A DNA stretch of 64,000 nt from Vibrio sp. Hep-1b-8. Lineage in GTDB: Bacteria; Pseudomonadota; Gammaproteobacteria; Enterobacterales; Vibrionaceae. The translations under genes and the position numbers were made by a program. The notes beneath the pieces are model-generated. The model saw only the letters and a list, made by a program, of their open reading frames with translations, did no database searches and was not told where the DNA came from. Shown in pieces: positions 9,916 to 19,745 of this stretch. The stretch covers positions 1-64,000 of the forward strand of contig NZ_QEWN01000132.1 in NCBI RefSeq assembly GCF_006124995.1, written 5' to 3'. Each line of letters starts with the position of its first letter. The stretch's first letter is position 1.

Positions 9916-10875
9916 TTAACCTTGAGTAACTAATTGCGTCATCATCTCAATATGCAAGTCATCGTCATTGAGGCAAGGAATATAGGTAAATGTTTCACCA
10001 CCATTCTCGGTGAAAATCTCACAACACTGCTCAGCCAGTTCTTCCAGTGTTTCCAAACAATCGACAGAAAATGCAGGCGCAAGAATATCGAGTTTTTTAA
10101 TCCCTTTACTCGGTAGTGTTTCCAAGGTCTTGTCCGTATAGGGCTGTAGCCACTCTTCACGACCAAAACGAGACTGATAGGTCATACCGATTTGATTGGG
10201 TGCCAATCCTAACTCACGTGCAAGTAGCGTCGTGGTGACATCGCAATGCTGTGGGTAGATATCACCATTATCCGCATAGCGCTTAGGAATTCCATGGTAA
10301 GAACACAGCAGATAGTCACCTTTGCCGTTCTCTTGCCAAGAACGTTTTACGCTCTCTGCCAACGCTTTGATGTACAAAGGATGATCATGATAATCACGAA
10401 TGAACCGATAACTTGGTACAACGGGCATCTTTTTAAATGCTTTGGTCAATCCATCCGAGACTGCCGCCGTCGTTGTACCTGAATACTGAGGATATAGAGG
10501 CAGAACAATAATGTCTTCCACACCTTGTGCCACCAGCGCTTCTAGTCCGGTTTGTAGGCTCGGGTTGCCATAAGTCATACCCAGTTCAACGGGCATATCA
10601 ATTAAAGCTTGTAGCTTCTCGACCTGCCTTTTCGAATAGACCATCAATGGCGAACCTTGCTCCATCCATACTGACTGATACAGCTTAGCCACTTTCGGTG
10701 CACGGATTGGGAGTATCACACCATGCAAAATCGGACACCACAACCAGCGCGTCATATCGACCACTCGTTTGTCATGGAGGAACTGACCCAAAAACTGCTT
10801 TACTGCAGGGGACGTTGCTTCATCAGGGGTACCCAGGTTAACGAGTAGCACACCTTGTCTCTTACTATTTTGCAT
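9916..10875 (-). CDS. hemH: Ferrochelatase
   Basis: The 319-residue enzyme inserts Fe(II) into protoporphyrin IX, the last step of haem synthesis. The N-terminal LLVNLGTP, the active-site histidine motif SYHGIPKRY and the C-terminal [13 protein letters not shown] (with the acidic metal-path residues) are intact. Length matches the bacterial family (about 320). It follows adk in the same direction with a strong hairpin between them, so it probably has its own promoter as well. Confidence 0.97.
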   Translation of the reverse strand: MQNSKRQGVLLVNLGTPDEATSPAVKQFLGQFLHDKRVVDMTRWLWCPILHGVILPIRAPKVAKLYQSVWMEQGSPLMVYSKRQVEKLQALIDMPVELGMTYGNPSLQTGLEALVAQGVEDIIVLPLYPQYSGTTTAAVSDGLTKAFKKMPVVPSYRFIRDYHDHPLYIKALAESVKRSWQENGKGDYLLCSYHGIPKRYADNGDIYPQHCDVTTTLLARELGLAPNQIGMTYQSRFGREEWLQPYTDKTLETLPSKGIKKLDILAPAFSVDCLETLEELAEQCCEIFTENGGETFTYIPCLNDDDLHIEMMTQLVTQG

Positions 10876-10945
10876 AGCTTCCTATCAATCCTAAAAGGGA
10901 TATTTACGTAAATAAGATCTTGATAGATCAACGAATAAACATAAA

Positions 10946-10972
10946 AAAGCGACCCAACTTGGGTCGCTTTAA
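10946..10972 (-). terminator. adk terminator
   Basis: The hairpin AAGCGACCCAA - GTTGGGTCGCTT, read leftward, is followed by six T; it lies between adk and hemH. Confidence 0.85.
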
Positions 10973-11006
10973 CTATAACAAATTTTCAAAATTCGCTGTT
11001 AGCTAT

Positions 11007-11920
<914 letters not shown>

Positions 11921-11921
11921 A

Positions 11922-11953
11922 GCTAAAAAGCCCGCAAGATGCGAGCTTTTTAC
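11922..11953 (-). terminator. htpG terminator
   Basis: An AAAAAGCTCGCA / TGCGGGCTTTTT hairpin with T-run, read leftward, just 3' of htpG. Confidence 0.82.
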
Positions 11954-11966
11954 CAATTTTCAGCTA

Positions 11967-13871
11967 TTAGCCCTTAGTCAAAAGCGCATTAATTGCACCT
12001 AAGAATTGAGATGGATCTTCCATTGAGCCACGCTCAGCTAACATCGCTTGACCAAGTAGAAGTTCAACCCAACGGCCAAAGGCTTCTTCGTCTGCTTCAT
12101 CAGCCATACGCTTAACCAAGGTATGTTCAGGGTTAATTTCGAAGATGTACTTCACTTCTGGCGCAGCTTGACCTGCGGCTTCCAGCAGTTTGGCCATCTG
12201 CGTACCCATTTCAAAGTCGTCAGTCACTACAACGGCTGGCGTTGTTGCTAGCTTAAAGGTGGTACGAACCTCCTTAACACGATCACCTAAGTACTCTTTA
12301 GTACGTTCAACGACTGACTTGAACTCTTCTTCGGTTTCTTTGTGTTTCTCTTTCTCAGCTTCATCTTCAAACTTGCTAAGATCTAGCCCCGCCTTTGTGA
12401 TCGACTGGAACTGTTTACCATCAAATTCGGTGAGGTAGTTCATCAGCCACTCATCAATACGGTCAAACATTAGAATGACTTCGATGCCTTTAGAACGGAA
12501 CTGTTCTAAGTGTGGGCTATTCTTAGCCGCTGCATAACTATCCGCTGTTAAGTAGTAGATCTTATCTTGGCCTTCTTTCATGCGTTCAACGTATGACGCA
12601 AGGCTAACAGTCTGTTCAGAAGAGTCCACCTCCGTCGAAGCAAAACGCAACAAGGCCGCAATTTTTTCCTTATTGCTGAAGTCTTCTGCTGGGCCTTCTT
12701 TTAGCACCAAGCCAAACTCTTTCCAGAATGATTGATACTTTTCTTCATCATTCTTAGCCATGCGCTCTAGCATCGTTAGAACACGCTTAGTACAAGCATT
12801 GCGCAGAGACTGAGTCACTTTATTGTCTTGTAGGATTTCACGCGATACGTTGAGTGGCAGATCGTTGGAATCTATCAAGCCACGTACGAAACGTAGGTAC
12901 GATGGCATAAACTGCTCTGCGTCATCCATAATGAATACGCGCTGTACATACAATTTCAGACCAGACTTGTGGTCACGGTTCATCATATCCCAAGGTGCTT
13001 TCGCAGGGATATAAAGTAAGCTGGTGTAGTCGTTTTTACCCTCAACACGGTTGTGGCTCCATGTTAGAGGATCGGCAAAATCGTGAGAAACGTGCTTGTA
13101 GAACTCTTGATACTCTTCTTCAGAAATATCGGATTTATTGCGAGTCCAAAGTGCTTGAGCCTTATTGATCTGCTCCCATTTTTTCTCACCTGTTTCTTTA
13201 CCTTCATCATCACGAACTGACGTTTGAATCGCAACAGGAATACCAATGTGATCGGAATACTTGCCGATCACTTCACGCAGACGCCATTCGTTTAGGAACT
13301 CTTTACCTTCTTCTCGCATATGAAGAACGACATCTGTACCGCGAGTTTCTTTGGTTATGTTTTCGATGGTGTACTCACCTTCACCCGCTGAGTGCCATTG
13401 AACGGCTTGGTCACTCGCCAGGCCAGCTGCGCGAGTGCGAACCGTGACGGCATCAGCAACGATGAATGCAGAGTAAAAGCCGACACCGAATTGACCAATT
13501 AACTGAGAGTCTTTCGATTGATCTTCTGATAGCTTAGAGAAAAACTCCGCTGTGCCAGATTTCGCGATGGTGCCCAGATGCTCGATGACATCCTCACGAC
13601 TCATACCAATACCGTTGTCTGAGATCGTTAAGGTATTCGCTTCTTCATTAAAGGAAAGTTTTACGCCAAGTTCAGCGTCACCTTGGTACAAGTCTGGATT
13701 TGACAGTGCTTGAAAGCGCAGTTTGTCAGAAGCGTCAGACGCATTAGAAATCAGCTCGCGAAGGAAAATCTCTTTGTTTGAATAAAGAGAATGAATCATC
13801 AAATGAAGTAATTGTTTTACCTCAGACTGAAAACCGCGAGTTTCTTTGTTTTGTGTTACTGTTTCGCTCAT
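11967..13871 (-). CDS. htpG: HSP90-family molecular chaperone HtpG
   Basis: The 634-residue cytoplasmic chaperone has the N-terminal GHKL ATPase ([31 protein letters not shown]), the middle client domain with the VSREILQ segment, and a C-terminal dimerisation domain, but no eukaryotic MEEVD tail. Length is close to E. coli HtpG (624). It is divergent from toxR, an arrangement conserved in vibrios. A sigma-32-like promoter is visible upstream, which fits heat-shock control. Confidence 0.98.
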   Translation of the reverse strand: MSETVTQNKETRGFQSEVKQLLHLMIHSLYSNKEIFLRELISNASDASDKLRFQALSNPDLYQGDAELGVKLSFNEEANTLTISDNGIGMSREDVIEHLGTIAKSGTAEFFSKLSEDQSKDSQLIGQFGVGFYSAFIVADAVTVRTRAAGLASDQAVQWHSAGEGEYTIENITKETRGTDVVLHMREEGKEFLNEWRLREVIGKYSDHIGIPVAIQTSVRDDEGKETGEKKWEQINKAQALWTRNKSDISEEEYQEFYKHVSHDFADPLTWSHNRVEGKNDYTSLLYIPAKAPWDMMNRDHKSGLKLYVQRVFIMDDAEQFMPSYLRFVRGLIDSNDLPLNVSREILQDNKVTQSLRNACTKRVLTMLERMAKNDEEKYQSFWKEFGLVLKEGPAEDFSNKEKIAALLRFASTEVDSSEQTVSLASYVERMKEGQDKIYYLTADSYAAAKNSPHLEQFRSKGIEVILMFDRIDEWLMNYLTEFDGKQFQSITKAGLDLSKFEDEAEKEKHKETEEEFKSVVERTKEYLGDRVKEVRTTFKLATTPAVVVTDDFEMGTQMAKLLEAAGQAAPEVKYIFEINPEHTLVKRMADEADEEAFGRWVELLLGQAMLAERGSMEDPSQFLGAINALLTKG

Positions 13872-13950
13872 GATAACTCCATAAGTTCTATAGTTATCAA
13901 GCCACTACCCTAATCAAAAAAAGAGTAATTTGGCCCAAATCTGTCAGTTA

Positions 13951-13978
13951 ACATGAGGGTGACAAATGTAAATTCAAG
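13951..13978 (-). promoter_or_regulatory. Sigma-32-like heat-shock promoter of htpG
   Basis: Read leftward, CTTGAA (13978-13973) and CCTCATGT (13958-13951) resemble the sigma-32 -35 and -10 elements, with about 14 bp between them, roughly 80 bp upstream of the htpG start. Confidence 0.6.
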
Positions 13979-14026
13979 GTCAAGAATCATAAAAACAGTG
14001 TTTTTTTATCTCAATATTTACTATCC

Positions 14027-14082
14027 TTGCACTCTCTAAAAATCAAAAAATCTAAACTAGAGTAATTTTGGACTAGTCTTAG
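14027..14082 (+). promoter_or_regulatory. Candidate toxR promoter with inverted repeat
   Basis: TTGCAC (14027-14032) and TCTAAA (14051-14056), 18 bp apart, are a plausible sigma-70 pair. An imperfect inverted repeat TCTAAACTAG / CTAGTCTTAGA (14051-14060 and 14073-14083) overlaps the -10 and the start region, where an operator would sit. Confidence 0.35.
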
Positions 14083-14135
14083 AAAGCGCCTTACTTGAAT
14101 AACTGTCTGAAACTTAAATTAAATGGCCATCATTA

Positions 14136-14999
14136 ATGAGTAATATAGGTACTAAGTTTAATCTTGCGAACAGATTTACTTTTGATCCCAATACAAACTC
14201 CCTCACAGACAAGGAATGCGAAAACGAACTGATTCGTTTAGGGAGCAACGAAAGCCGGATTCTTCTTTTACTTTGTGAAAAACCGAGTGAAATCGTCTCG
14301 CGTAATGATTTACACGATTTCGTATGGCGTAAACAAGGCTTCGAAGTCGATGATTCAAGCCTAACGCAAGCCATTTCTACACTACGTAAGCTTCTCAAAG
14401 ACTCAACAAAGTCACCAATGTTCGTTAAAACGGTGCCAAAACGCGGTTACCAGCTAATCTGCTCGGTAGAACGTACAACGCCATTGATGAGTGGTGTTAA
14501 CGAAGTTGAACAACCTGCTGTTGCAATGGAAGACGTAGAAATACCTCTTCAGCATGCTTCTGAACCTGTAATTGATACTGAGCTTATTTCTGCAGAACCT
14601 CAATTAGAAGCACCTATTCCAGCGCCTGAAGTAACGAAGTCTTCAAGCTTAATAGCTAAGGTGTTGGTCGCACTCGCTCTGTTACTGCCACTGTGCGTTG
14701 TTTTATTTACTAACCCGAGTGAATCAAAATTCCGCCAACTTGCTGTTTATGGCAATACTCCGGTTAAAACGCCACTCAATCATCCTGATTTAAGTCGCTG
14801 GTACCCGTCAATTGAGCAGTGTGTGAAAAAGTACAATAAAACACATACTAACGAGCTTGCGCCAGTCGAAGTCATTGCCACTGGTGGTCAGAATAATCAG
14901 TTGGTTCTCAACTACATTCATTCTCTGGATAACTCAGGCGAGAACGTGACATTACGTATCTTCGCTGAGCAACAAGATCTCAGTAAAGTTTGCCAATAG
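14136..14999 (+). CDS. toxR: Membrane-bound transcription regulator ToxR
   Basis: The 287-residue protein joins a cytoplasmic OmpR-type winged helix (about 10-112; SRNDLHDFVW, LTQAISTLRKLL, VPKRGYQLI) through a Pro/Glu-rich linker to one membrane segment (about 173-191) and a periplasmic domain. The two periplasmic cysteines (C229, C286) match the known conserved disulfide pair. In vibrios ToxR controls porin genes and virulence and bile responses; two OmpU-type porins lie in this window. It is divergent from htpG and followed directly by toxS. Confidence 0.97.
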   Translation: MSNIGTKFNLANRFTFDPNTNSLTDKECENELIRLGSNESRILLLLCEKPSEIVSRNDLHDFVWRKQGFEVDDSSLTQAISTLRKLLKDSTKSPMFVKTVPKRGYQLICSVERTTPLMSGVNEVEQPAVAMEDVEIPLQHASEPVIDTELISAEPQLEAPIPAPEVTKSSSLIAKVLVALALLLPLCVVLFTNPSESKFRQLAVYGNTPVKTPLNHPDLSRWYPSIEQCVKKYNKTHTNELAPVEVIATGGQNNQLVLNYIHSLDNSGENVTLRIFAEQQDLSKVCQ

Positions 15000-15010
15000 G
15001 AACCACCAAG

Positions 15011-15526
15011 ATGAATCAGAAAATTGCAGTAGGCCTACTTATTCTGTCAGCGGTATTTAGTGGTTGGCTTTACTGGGGAAGTGACCTCAAAGTAGAGCAA
15101 GTGCTAACTTCAAATGAGTGGCAGTCAAAAATGGTTACTGTTATCGCGGCAAAGATTCCCGATGACTCAGTGGGTCCTTTACGTAAAGCGAATGTCGTCT
15201 CTAACGTTAAGTATCTGCCAAACAATACTTATATTCGTGTAGCGACAGTACGTCTCTATGGTAACGACACTGAAAATGAAAGCATTATCAACATTTCAGA
15301 GACAGGCCATTGGGACATCAGCGATAACTACTTACTCGTCTCTCCGACCGAGTTTAAAGATGTCTCTTCGGCGCAAAGTCAAGACTTTACCGAAGATCAG
15401 CTAAGTCTGATTACTCAGCTGTTTAAAATGGACGCACAGCAAAGTCGCCGTATCGATATTGTGAATGATAAAACATTACTTCTGACTAGCTTAAGTCACG
15501 GTTCTACGGTACTTTTCACCAACTAA
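15011..15526 (+). CDS. toxS: ToxR-stabilising membrane protein ToxS
   Basis: The 171-residue product has an N-terminal membrane anchor (about 6-22, AVGLLILSAVFSGWLYWG) and a periplasmic domain that binds and protects the ToxR periplasmic domain. The start at 15011 follows AGGAACC and gives the normal ToxS length; an upstream in-frame ATG at 14990 would overlap toxR. It lies 11 bp after toxR, so the two form one operon that ends at the hairpin behind toxS. Confidence 0.95.
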   Translation: MNQKIAVGLLILSAVFSGWLYWGSDLKVEQVLTSNEWQSKMVTVIAAKIPDDSVGPLRKANVVSNVKYLPNNTYIRVATVRLYGNDTENESIINISETGHWDISDNYLLVSPTEFKDVSSAQSQDFTEDQLSLITQLFKMDAQQSRRIDIVNDKTLLLTSLSHGSTVLFTN

Positions 15527-15535
15527 ACAATAAAG

Positions 15536-15563
15536 TAAAAGGGGCATGACGCCCCCTTTTTTC
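15536..15563 (+). terminator. toxRS terminator
   Basis: The stem GGGGC - atga(c) - GCCCC with flanking A-run and T-run directly follows toxS. Confidence 0.85.
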
Positions 15564-15573
15564 TAAGCATCAC

Positions 15574-16329
15574 ATGGATTGGACAAACACTGTTGGCCTA
15601 TTTGTTGGCTCTCTGATTGCTAACACTCTCGCCTCACTCTCTGGCGGAGGCGCTGGACTACTTCAGTTCCCATTACTGATATTCTTAGGCCTACCTTTCT
15701 CGATTGCTCTAGCAACCCATAAGATAGCCAGCGTTGCGCTCGGCATTGGGGCCGCCTATACCCATATCAAGCACAAAAGCTTTAGCTACAAGGTTGCGTT
15801 ATATCTGGTTATCGTCGGTAGCTTAGGCGTCATTATCGGCGCGAATATTGTCCTTCTCATCCCAGAGCAAATCGCGGAAACCGCTCTCGGTCTGATGATA
15901 CTCGCTCTAGGAATCTACTCTCGATTTAAGCCACAACTCGGCCAGCAAGAGATCCAACGCAACCGTCATCACTTTGGCTGGGCGCTAGGTGGAATTGGTA
16001 TGATGGTCATCGGCGTTATCAACGGTTCGCTGACTGCGGGTTCAGGTCTCTTAGTGACCATTTTTCTTGTTCGTTGGTTTGGATACAGCTATAAACAAGC
16101 CGTTGCGTTAACCATGTTGTGTGTTGGTTTATTCTGGAATGGGATTGGGGGTGTCGCTATGGTTCACGCTGGAGCTCCCGTTTACTGGCCTTGGTTACCC
16201 GCTTTGCTGTTAGGCTCGTTTATTGGTGGTGGGCTGGGTGCCTACCTGACGACCCGTGTGAACAATCGCGCAATCAAGCTATGTTTCGAGCTGCTTACCT
16301 TTGCTGTCGGCATTAAATTAATTATCTAG
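15574..16329 (+). CDS. TauE/SafE family permease
   Basis: The 251-residue inner-membrane protein has about eight hydrophobic segments and the family features: an N-terminal glycine-rich ASLSGGGAGLLQFPLL, a repeat-like second half (VINGSLTAGSGLLVTIFLV) and a basic HIKHKS loop. The family exports sulfite, sulfoacetate and related anions; the substrate here is unknown. The start lies only 11 bp after the toxS terminator and has a weak Shine-Dalgarno sequence. The SelW-like gene follows after 11 bp and is probably co-transcribed. Confidence 0.85.
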   Translation: MDWTNTVGLFVGSLIANTLASLSGGGAGLLQFPLLIFLGLPFSIALATHKIASVALGIGAAYTHIKHKSFSYKVALYLVIVGSLGVIIGANIVLLIPEQIAETALGLMILALGIYSRFKPQLGQQEIQRNRHHFGWALGGIGMMVIGVINGSLTAGSGLLVTIFLVRWFGYSYKQAVALTMLCVGLFWNGIGGVAMVHAGAPVYWPWLPALLLGSFIGGGLGAYLTTRVNNRAIKLCFELLTFAVGIKLII

Positions 16330-16340
16330 AGGGAAGGACC

Positions 16341-16619
16341 ATGCAAAAAGCCAATATTAATATCTACTACTGTCGTCAGTGTAACTGGATGCTCCGTTCA
16401 ACTTGGCTCAGTCAGGAGTTACTGCATACCTTTAGTGAAGAGATTGAGTCACTCACTCTTCACCCTGATACAGGCGGGCGATTTGAGATCCACTGCAATG
16501 GAAAGATGATTTGGGAACGTAAGCGCGATGGCGGTTTTCCGGAAGCTAAAGTGCTTAAACAACGCGTCAGGGATCTGATCGACCCTGAGCGCGATCTTGG
16601 TCATTCTGATTCTAAGTAA
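16341..16619 (+). CDS. SelT/SelW/SelH family selenoprotein-W-like protein
   Basis: The 92-residue protein begins with a thioredoxin-like strand and a C11-x-x-C14 motif (CRQC), the position that holds selenocysteine in some homologues; here both are cysteine codons. The GGRFEI segment and the FPEAKVLKQRVRDLI helix fit the Rdx family. A redox role is likely, but the partner is unknown. GAGGGAAGG gives a strong ribosome site. Its pairing with a TauE-like anion exporter may hint at sulfur metabolism, which is inference only. Confidence 0.82.
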   Translation: MQKANINIYYCRQCNWMLRSTWLSQELLHTFSEEIESLTLHPDTGGRFEIHCNGKMIWERKRDGGFPEAKVLKQRVRDLIDPERDLGHSDSK

Positions 16620-16647
16620 CGACGTTCAACTAACATCAACTGCGCCA

Positions 16648-17202
16648 TTAACGTGGCGCTATCGTTGTTTGCATCACCACTTGATTGTCAAATGTCATGA
16701 CTTTCAACTGAGAGTCGTCAAGCATGCCATAGCTTGCTGCGTAACCTTGCCGAGGAAAGGTTGCAGAACCAGGATTAAAGATATACTGATCGCCATCTAA
16801 CTCAGCAGACGGAATATGACTGTGCCCGTGAACAATCACATCTCCAACCTTTAGTGGTGGTCGATTAGCAGCGTTGTATAGGTGACCATGCGTTACAAAT
16901 AGGCGTTGACCGCTTTCCAACATAACCCAGGCGTAATCCATCATCATGGGAAACGAAAGCAGCATCTGATCCACTTCACTATCACAATTTCCGCGAACAG
17001 CAATGATTTGCTTAGCATACTGATTAAGCCGTTCACTCACTTGCTGTGGGTTATATCCTTCTGGTACAGGGTTGCGGGGACCATGATTTAACGTGTCCCC
17101 CAACAAAAATAAGGTTTGCGCACCAGATTGCTCAAACGCATCCAAGACAAGTTCGGTTGCAGGCAAAGAACCATGCAGGTCAGAGGCAAAAAAGAGTTTC
17201 AC
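16648..17202 (-). CDS. yfcE: YfcE-type metallophosphodiesterase
   Basis: The 184-residue calcineurin-like phosphoesterase has all metal motifs: ASDLHG (6-11), GDTLNHG, RGNCD, VTHGHLY and HGHSHIP. E. coli YfcE is an Mn-dependent phosphodiesterase with poorly known natural substrate. The gene converges on the SelW-like gene, with a small dyad GCGCCA / TGGCGC across its stop codon. It lies downstream of the DUF1538 operon by a 50-bp gap and may share its transcript. Confidence 0.93.
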   Translation of the reverse strand: MKLFFASDLHGSLPATELVLDAFEQSGAQTLFLLGDTLNHGPRNPVPEGYNPQQVSERLNQYAKQIIAVRGNCDSEVDQMLLSFPMMMDYAWVMLESGQRLFVTHGHLYNAANRPPLKVGDVIVHGHSHIPSAELDGDQYIFNPGSATFPRQGYAASYGMLDDSQLKVMTFDNQVVMQTTIAPR

Positions 17203-17252
17203 GACATCATCTCCTCAAAAATACGCTGCAGATTCTACTCCCTGAGACCCAA

Positions 17253-17657
17253 TTAGTCATCTCTGACCATGCCGTTTATCACTATGTTATTGTAGCTGAC
17301 CATACCAACCACTTTGCCTTGTTCAATAACGGGAGCACGGCTGATACCAAAACGTTCAAACAAGCGAGCGCAATACTTCACATTCATATCAGGAGAAACA
17401 GACAACGCGGGTTTAGTCATGATTTCATAGATATTGGTGCGTTCTGGAGAACGATTCTGAGCGAGTACCTTCTTGGCTATGTCATTCATCAACACTACGC
17501 CGTACTCATCTTCATCGTTACGTTTGTCGACCACCAGCGCTTTCACTTCATGGCTGCGTGCTAGTTGAATACCCTCTTTAACGGTAGTTAAGCCATCCAC
17601 AATGACATAGTTGCTAGTCATTACATCACGCACTCTGACTTTCACATGATCTCTCAT
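17253..17657 (-). CDS. CBS-domain-pair protein of the DUF1538 operon
   Basis: The 134-residue protein is essentially one pair of CBS domains: VRDVMTSNYVIVDGLTTVKEGI in the first half, followed by IYEIMTKPALSVSPD and a RFGISRAPVIEQGKVVGMVS segment. CBS pairs bind adenine nucleotides or S-adenosyl ligands and gate enzymes and transporters. Its start overlaps the end of the P-II-like gene by 4 bp, so translation is coupled. As a free-standing CBS module last in a transporter operon, it probably senses a nucleotide and regulates the DUF1538 pair; this is inferred. Confidence 0.85.
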   Translation of the reverse strand: MRDHVKVRVRDVMTSNYVIVDGLTTVKEGIQLARSHEVKALVVDKRNDEDEYGVVLMNDIAKKVLAQNRSPERTNIYEIMTKPALSVSPDMNVKYCARLFERFGISRAPVIEQGKVVGMVSYNNIVINGMVRDD

Positions 17658-18004
17658 ATCTCATCCTCCACTACCTTAGTCAGTTTTTCTACTTGGTGGG
17701 CAACGCCTACCGCATCTTCTATATCTATCTGTATCGCAATCCCCTGGCCGGATGCCTGATCAAATTCTCCCACCTCATTAATCGTTTCTAAGATATGTCG
17801 TGACAAGTGTTCCTCGACGACAAAAAGTAGCACGTCCTTTTGGACATCCAGAGTCAGACCAAAAAAGGTTCTTTTCTGGTTAAGCCCTTCACCACGAGCA
17901 TTGTTAATCACGGTGGCTCCGGTAGCTCCGGCGTTTCTCGCTGCGTCTAGAACAACATCTGTTTTACTGTCTTCGACAAATGCTATAAGTAATTTAAAGC
18001 GCAT
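17654..18004 (-). CDS. P-II-like signalling protein of the DUF1538 operon
   Basis: The 116-residue protein resembles the P-II fold: an N-terminal [12 protein letters not shown] strand, an AARNAGATGATVINNARGEG segment like the base of the P-II T-loop, and a later VVEEHLSRHILETI segment. It lacks the standard T-loop tyrosine and is not close to GlnB or GlnK. P-II-like proteins bind nucleotides and often control a linked membrane transporter. Its start overlaps the upstream DUF1538 gene by 11 bp and its end overlaps the CBS gene by 4 bp. Confidence 0.82.
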   Translation of the reverse strand: MRFKLLIAFVEDSKTDVVLDAARNAGATGATVINNARGEGLNQKRTFFGLTLDVQKDVLLFVVEEHLSRHILETINEVGEFDQASGQGIAIQIDIEDAVGVAHQVEKLTKVVEDEI

Positions 18005-18788
18005 TTTCTTTGTCCTCCTGCTCAGTACCTTTGTTGAGCCACTGAGTGATTTGTGCGTATCCCATGACCGAGATCATCGGAAATAAACTAGCAAAAGCAA
18101 TTAGTCCAAACCCATCTATCATTGGACTCCGTCCCGGTACGGTTGAAGCAAGCCCTAACCCTAACGCTGCCACTAAAGGAACGGTAACCGTGGATGTCGT
18201 CACCCCGCCTGAATCATAGGCGAGGGGAATGATTAATTGGGGTGCGTAGAAGGTTTGGATAACGACAATGATGTAACCAGCAATGATGTAATAGTGAATT
18301 GGGTCTCCAACAACAATGCGATAGCTTCCCAACGCAATACCAAATGCAACCCCTAGCGCAACAGCAATTCTCAAACCGTTGACGCTAATACTGCCCCCCG
18401 AGACCTGATTGGCTTTTATAGCCACCGCGATTAAAGAGGGTTCGGCTATGGTCGTGCTAAAGCCGATAAAGAATGCGAACAAATAGACCCAGTAGTAGTC
18501 GAACCACTCAATTTTCTCGCCAACTGAGACACGAAACTCAGCAATAAAATTTGGCTCAGTTAGCTGGGTTGCCATGGTTTCACCCAGTGGGAATAAGGCA
18601 AAATCAAGGCCGATAAGAAACAGCGACAATCCAAGAATGACATAGAAGAAGCCCAAAATGACCTTAGGCAAGTTGTTAACTGGTCGTCTCAATACCGCAA
18701 ACTGAAAACCAAATATAATCGTCGCAATCGGTACAACATCACTTATGGTACCGATGAAAACGTCAATAAAGTGGGACCATTCGATCAT
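17994..18788 (-). CDS. DUF1538 membrane protein, second subunit
   Basis: The 264-residue inner-membrane protein has about six or seven hydrophobic segments and the two DUF1538 signatures, TTIAEP (112-117) and [10 protein letters not shown] (191-200), followed by [17 protein letters not shown]. It is a clear paralogue of the gene upstream, with which it overlaps by 4 bp (ATGA). From memory, a DUF1538 pair from Halomonas (called UmpAB) was reported to act as a two-component Na+(Li+,K+)/H+ antiporter. The same role is likely here but not shown. Confidence 0.88.
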   Translation of the reverse strand: MIEWSHFIDVFIGTISDVVPIATIIFGFQFAVLRRPVNNLPKVILGFFYVILGLSLFLIGLDFALFPLGETMATQLTEPNFIAEFRVSVGEKIEWFDYYWVYLFAFFIGFSTTIAEPSLIAVAIKANQVSGGSISVNGLRIAVALGVAFGIALGSYRIVVGDPIHYYIIAGYIIVVIQTFYAPQLIIPLAYDSGGVTTSTVTVPLVAALGLGLASTVPGRSPMIDGFGLIAFASLFPMISVMGYAQITQWLNKGTEQEDKENAL

Positions 18789-19519
18789 GCGATCACCATT
18801 CCGTAGACCATCACGAACATCATGGGAAGTAGCGATGCAAACGCAATTAAACCGAATCCATCAATCATCGGATTGCGTCCTTTAATCGCTGATGCAAGCC
18901 CAACCCCTAAAGCCGTAACCAAAGGTACTGTAATCGTAGAAGTAGTCACACCGCCAGAGTCGTAGGCAACGCCAATAATGCTTTGAGGCGCAAACATGGT
19001 CAGAACCACGACTCCAATGTAACCACCGATGATCATGTATTGAATCGGCCAGCCTTTCAGAATTCGAAGTACACCAAGTAAAATCGCGATACCGACAGAA
19101 AGCGCAACGGTGTAACGCAATCCATTCGCGTAATCTTCCATCGCTTGCTCTTGGTGGGCAATCATACCTCCTTCAGCGGCCACTTCTGCGGCTTCATCAG
19201 CAACAGCGGTAAGTGCAGGCTCTGCGACGGTAGTACCAAAACCTAAACAAAAAGCGAAAGCCAGCAACCAAAATACACTGCCTTTGCGAGCAAATGCCTG
19301 AGCCATCGTCTCCCCTATAGGAAAGAGCCCCATTTCCAAACCAAAGATGAAGAAGGTCAGACCGAACACCACCAGCACTAAGCCAAATAGGATTGAAACT
19401 AAGTTCGGTAAGGGTTCCTGTAATACCACCAGTTGAAAGAAAGCAATTACAACCACAATAGGCATTAAATCCCTGAGACTTCCAAGTAGCGCCTTAGCTA
19501 ACGCTATCATTGCCTGCAC
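18785..19519 (-). CDS. DUF1538 membrane protein, first subunit
   Basis: The 244-residue inner-membrane protein has the same motifs as its neighbour: TTVAEP (96-101), [10 protein letters not shown] (186-195) and [14 protein letters not shown] near the C-terminus. It is the first gene of a four-gene leftward operon (DUF1538, DUF1538, P-II-like, CBS). The GTG at 19519 is chosen because AGGAGG lies 4-5 bp upstream; an ATG at 19510 is in frame but too far from it. The two subunits probably form a heteromeric cation/proton antiporter, as reported from memory for UmpAB. Confidence 0.87.
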   Translation of the reverse strand: MQAMIALAKALLGSLRDLMPIVVVIAFFQLVVLQEPLPNLVSILFGLVLVVFGLTFFIFGLEMGLFPIGETMAQAFARKGSVFWLLAFAFCLGFGTTVAEPALTAVADEAAEVAAEGGMIAHQEQAMEDYANGLRYTVALSVGIAILLGVLRILKGWPIQYMIIGGYIGVVVLTMFAPQSIIGVAYDSGGVTTSTITVPLVTALGVGLASAIKGRNPMIDGFGLIAFASLLPMMFVMVYGMVIA

Positions 19520-19745
19520 ATAACCTCCTGTCCGTCGGTGCTATATCCCTACTTATTAGCATGGCAAACAAATACGACTTCGGCTGTGACTGCCCCTACG
19601 TAGAGGAATAGAAAGGTAACAAAATGTTAAAATTGTGATATTGATACATGTGATCACTTTTCATGCTAAGTCGCTATAATTAGTAACAATAGTTGTCTAT
19701 GGTAAAACCTAATTTAGGTTGCCATGAATCATAAAAGGATAAGGA

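Noticed and set aside
16642-16659. Dyad GCGCCA / TGGCGC as a terminator for the SelW-like gene
   Set aside because: The stem is short and has no T-run on either side.
17046-17564. 172-codon rightward open frame
   Set aside because: It lies antisense to the CBS gene and yfcE, whose motifs are clear; composition is not protein-like.
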